From Lutraria lutraria (taxonomy: Eukaryota > Mollusca > Bivalvia > Venerida > Mactridae): a DNA stretch of 64,000 nt. Below, piece by piece: positions 61,557 through 64,000 of this stretch (position 1 is its first letter; each line of letters opens with the position of its first letter). The DNA is taken from the NCBI GenBank assembly GCA_964023205.1, contig OZ026838.1, positions 29,911,843-29,975,842 on the forward strand, in the 5' to 3' direction. The notes below the pieces were generated by a model. It ran no database searches. It was not told where the DNA came from and saw only the letters and a list, made by a program, of their open reading frames with translations. A program made the position numbers and the translations under genes.

Positions 61557-61949
61557 ATACAATAAAACGTACGAATGAAATACAAAAAAAGAGAAATGCA
61601 CAAGAGAACAAATGCATTCTTTCTTCCCCTTTTCTCTTTGGTACTATTCAGCGTGTAATATACATACATGTAACAAAAAAAATAAAAATCAGTCAATAAA
61701 TGAATTATAAAAAATATTTGTATAATAATCAAAACAGAAAGTGCCATTGACAGAGTTCGAACCACCCACATGTGCTTCATTTTGTAAAATGTCATGTGTG
61801 TACATGCCACCTTATCCAAAACACAATGACTCTGGTTCACATGAATGACACTTTACTACGGATTTAAAATGATTTCGGCAATCAATGTAGAGTGATTACT
61901 TTTACAATGGTATCGTCCAATATTCGACCTTGACTATAAAAAAATTGAA
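61557..61949 (-). repeat. tRNA-related interspersed repeat, copy 2
   Basis: Matches 14577-14967. On the minus strand the B box is GTGGTTCGAACTC. It abuts the truncated 5' end of LINE 2b, so the open frame there runs into it by chance. Confidence 0.6.
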
Positions 61950-62049
61950 CTACATCATGAGAATGCCTAGGTATAAAATCATCAGTTGTATTATACATCA
62001 GGCAATAAATCAGTGAAATGAAAAGTACAATCATTGGATACATAATCCG

Positions 62050-63164
62050 GTTTATCAGAGGTGAATTAAAGCAACGGATTCTAATAATCTGTCAAATATA
62101 TTATGATACAATGAATTATAACGGACACTACTCTCAGGCATAATATAACATAAACCAATAAACAAATCATTGTGTAGTGAAAACAAATTACCATCAAGTT
62201 TCAACCATAATAAATCATTTTCACTTTGAAAAAAATATCATATTGTCATTCACAAATCTATCGTGGACATAAATCACTATTCCACCAGAATCACGTTTTG
62301 CTCGTTTTGATCTCTGTCTGTGCAATGAAAAACACTTAAAATTATCAACATTCATATAATTGGAGGCAGTAGACCATGTCTCCGTAAATAAGAGTTTATC
62401 ATTGTTGTCAAACAGTTGCAAAATTTCTGTACAGGAAGTTTATTTTAAAAATAAATTATGTATGATTTTGGATGTTCAGTAACCCAAGTTTCAATTGTGC
62501 CTTTCCCGTTGGCCACTAACCGGTGTCTGTTGGATTGCTTACACCTGATTTGATATTTGTTGTATTTTGTGATTTATCAGGTGATTGGCTCCGATCGTTT
62601 GTTTTGGACTCACTAAGTTTCGGCTTAGTTGCTGCAACTGACCTTGTACGTCGTATTGACTGTTTGTTTGGTTCTGTAGTTATCCTCTGTGGGGATCGTG
62701 GTCTCCTCGCCTGAGGACAAGCAGATAATGATCGTTGTTTATTACCATGACCGAGATTCTTGTTGGTCTCGTTTGCACTTGAGTTTGGATCCGTTATAAC
62801 CATTGTCCATCAGGTAAATATGAACTGTCAGCAGGTTGTGATGACACAACAACGTTTGAATTATTTTGTTTACCAGTATCCATGATGGGATGATCGTTAA
62901 TAATATTTGTGGTATCCATATGAATAATTTGGCTGGTGTTGTTTGGTTCCCATGTTGGAAACACAGAGTCTTGTCGCGAGATTGACTGATTGGATGGTTC
63001 GTATGACACTTTAGTTGGTATCGATGATGTGTCAAATTTCAAAGCACTTTGATAGTTTTCTTCTAATAAATAAATGTGTTGAATGTTAACTAATCTACCC
63101 TGTCCAAGAACTTCATACCAATCCGGGAATTCGACCCGTAACACTCTGTTATCGTATAAGAACA
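62050..63164 (-). mobile_element. 5' fragment of another LINE (element 2c)
   Basis: An endonuclease start (62421-62070: LLFTETWST, DSGGIVIYV, DLLWLKLDG, YIMPESS) duplicates the region with which 2b begins, so this is a separate copy. Upstream, 62516-63165 holds an ORF1-like Ser/Pro/Asn/Gln-rich frame in three overlapping pieces (VEFPDWYEVLGQGRLVNIQ at its start). No 2A motif is visible. Its 3' part is missing, the reverse of normal LINE truncation. Confidence 0.6.
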
Positions 63165-63609
63165 CTCACATTAAAGAAAATGTTTACCACAAAAATGTTT
63201 CTTAGTAAATGTGTTAGCTTCAAAAGTGATCATTGGCCACGTTATGCCTAGGCAGTTCTTCGGCATCGAGTCTATTTTCGTTCCAACTCCGGGACAAGTA
63301 CGGAACATCACATAAAAGGACTGTTTTAAAAATTGTATCAACGATCGATTAATTTGCCGTTAACATACGTCGCCGAAGACTTCCTGCTACGTAATCACCA
63401 TCGTCGGATAATATCTCTTCAACTTCTAATATAGCATTGTCAATTAATTTTATGCGGTGAACATAGAATATCAGAATGATACTCACATAAACTAAATTTC
63501 ATAATAAGACATAAATACAGTAAGGTTAACATCATACTTTTATAATATATGAATGATGAAAACACTATCTCTGTTCATTTGTAGACGGGTCAAGAATATC
63601 TAAGGGTTC
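63165..63609. other. Downstream spacer of B3, resumed
   Basis: Matches 37430-37860 after B1 (for example aaagaaaatgtt, cattggccac, cacataaaagga), showing that the LINE block was inserted into a standard B unit. Confidence 0.6.
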
Positions 63610-63613
63610 TTAA

Positions 63614-64000
63614 AGTATTTGGCTTGGATGTCTGGTCAAATCAAGTTTCAGCAATTTATAGATTTAAAAACTAAACCATAATTATATACTAGAATAAACC
63701 CACTGTATAAAGTGCATTGCACGTATCTGGCTTGGTTATAATCGGTAAAATAACGCAAAATATCATTAACAAAACTTAGATATTATACTTTAATTCCAAG
63801 CAACAAAAAAATCTTACCGAAAGCCCAAAAATGGTGTTTTATTGCGATAAATACTGCACCCCTTTATCGACTTTTCCTTATGAGCGTTAACCATCTGTAA
63901 CGTAATGTGCATTGTATTGGTACGATATGATACCATTAATCCATTAATGACAAACATTTGTTACAAAATATCTTACTAGATATCAAACCTGGTCGTGGTT
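63614..64000. mobile_element. Rearranged TTAA-flanked element, cut by the window end
   Basis: After TTAA at 63610-63613, about 105 bp match the inverted right end of 48629-49532. From about 63724 the sequence switches to the left end of that element in direct orientation (gcgataaata, gcacccctttatcga) and runs off the window. Confidence 0.6.

Overview
The window is AT-rich eukaryotic nuclear DNA, most probably from a bivalve mollusc. The reasoning is that it holds two tandem families of short secreted Gly/Tyr/Trp-rich proteins of the shematrin-like (shell matrix) kind. Each gene has one non-coding leader exon and one coding exon, and the arrays are littered with LINEs, tRNA-related SINEs and small DNA transposons of types common in bivalve genomes. 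Species cannot be fixed from the sequence alone. The shell-matrix assignment rests on composition, signal peptide and resemblance to shematrin-like proteins, not on a domain search.

Array A (1 to about 30.3 kb) carries four plus-strand genes with coding starts at 1508, 11371, 19087 and 28400 (130, 133, 133 and 126 residues). They have almost identical signal peptides and a CxxC island inside GGY/GGW repeats. Array B (about 35.1 to 64 kb) carries three plus-strand genes with coding starts at 36190, 44861 and 53668 (182, 182 and 181 residues). These are Cys-free after the signal peptide, with GYGGG repeats and a basic tail. Every gene has a TATATAAG box, an exon 1 of about 30 to 40 nt ending in CAA before a GTAAGT donor, an intron of 0.7 to 1.8 kb, and an acceptor two bases before the start codon. 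Between the arrays, at 31651-32442, lies a decayed gene of a third, Asp/Gly/Tyr-rich family with the same architecture. I infer one ancestral promoter-leader-signal-peptide cassette that gave three repeat families.

The spacers are duplicated with the genes (units of about 7.3 to 9.9 kb), so insertions present in one unit can be judged against empty sites in the others. Unit A1 has an approximately 5.2-kb minus-strand LINE (3520-8757) with target-site duplications and a 2A-like DVETNPGP motif at the start of ORF1. A2 has a hAT-like element with an 8-bp duplication. A3 and A4 share an intronic TA-flanked element, a pogo-like MITE and a SINE. A4 alone has a short insertion with a hammerhead-like core. 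B1 has a TA-type MITE with an empty site in B2. The B1/B2 spacer has an internally deleted Tc1-like element. B2 has a TTAA-flanked element. B3 is split by about 8.2 kb of minus-strand LINE fragments (54.93-63.16 kb).

The window opens inside the promoter block of unit A1. It ends inside a TTAA-type element that interrupts the downstream region of unit B3, so both arrays may continue outside it. No rRNA, functional tRNA, CRISPR array or prokaryotic feature is seen.
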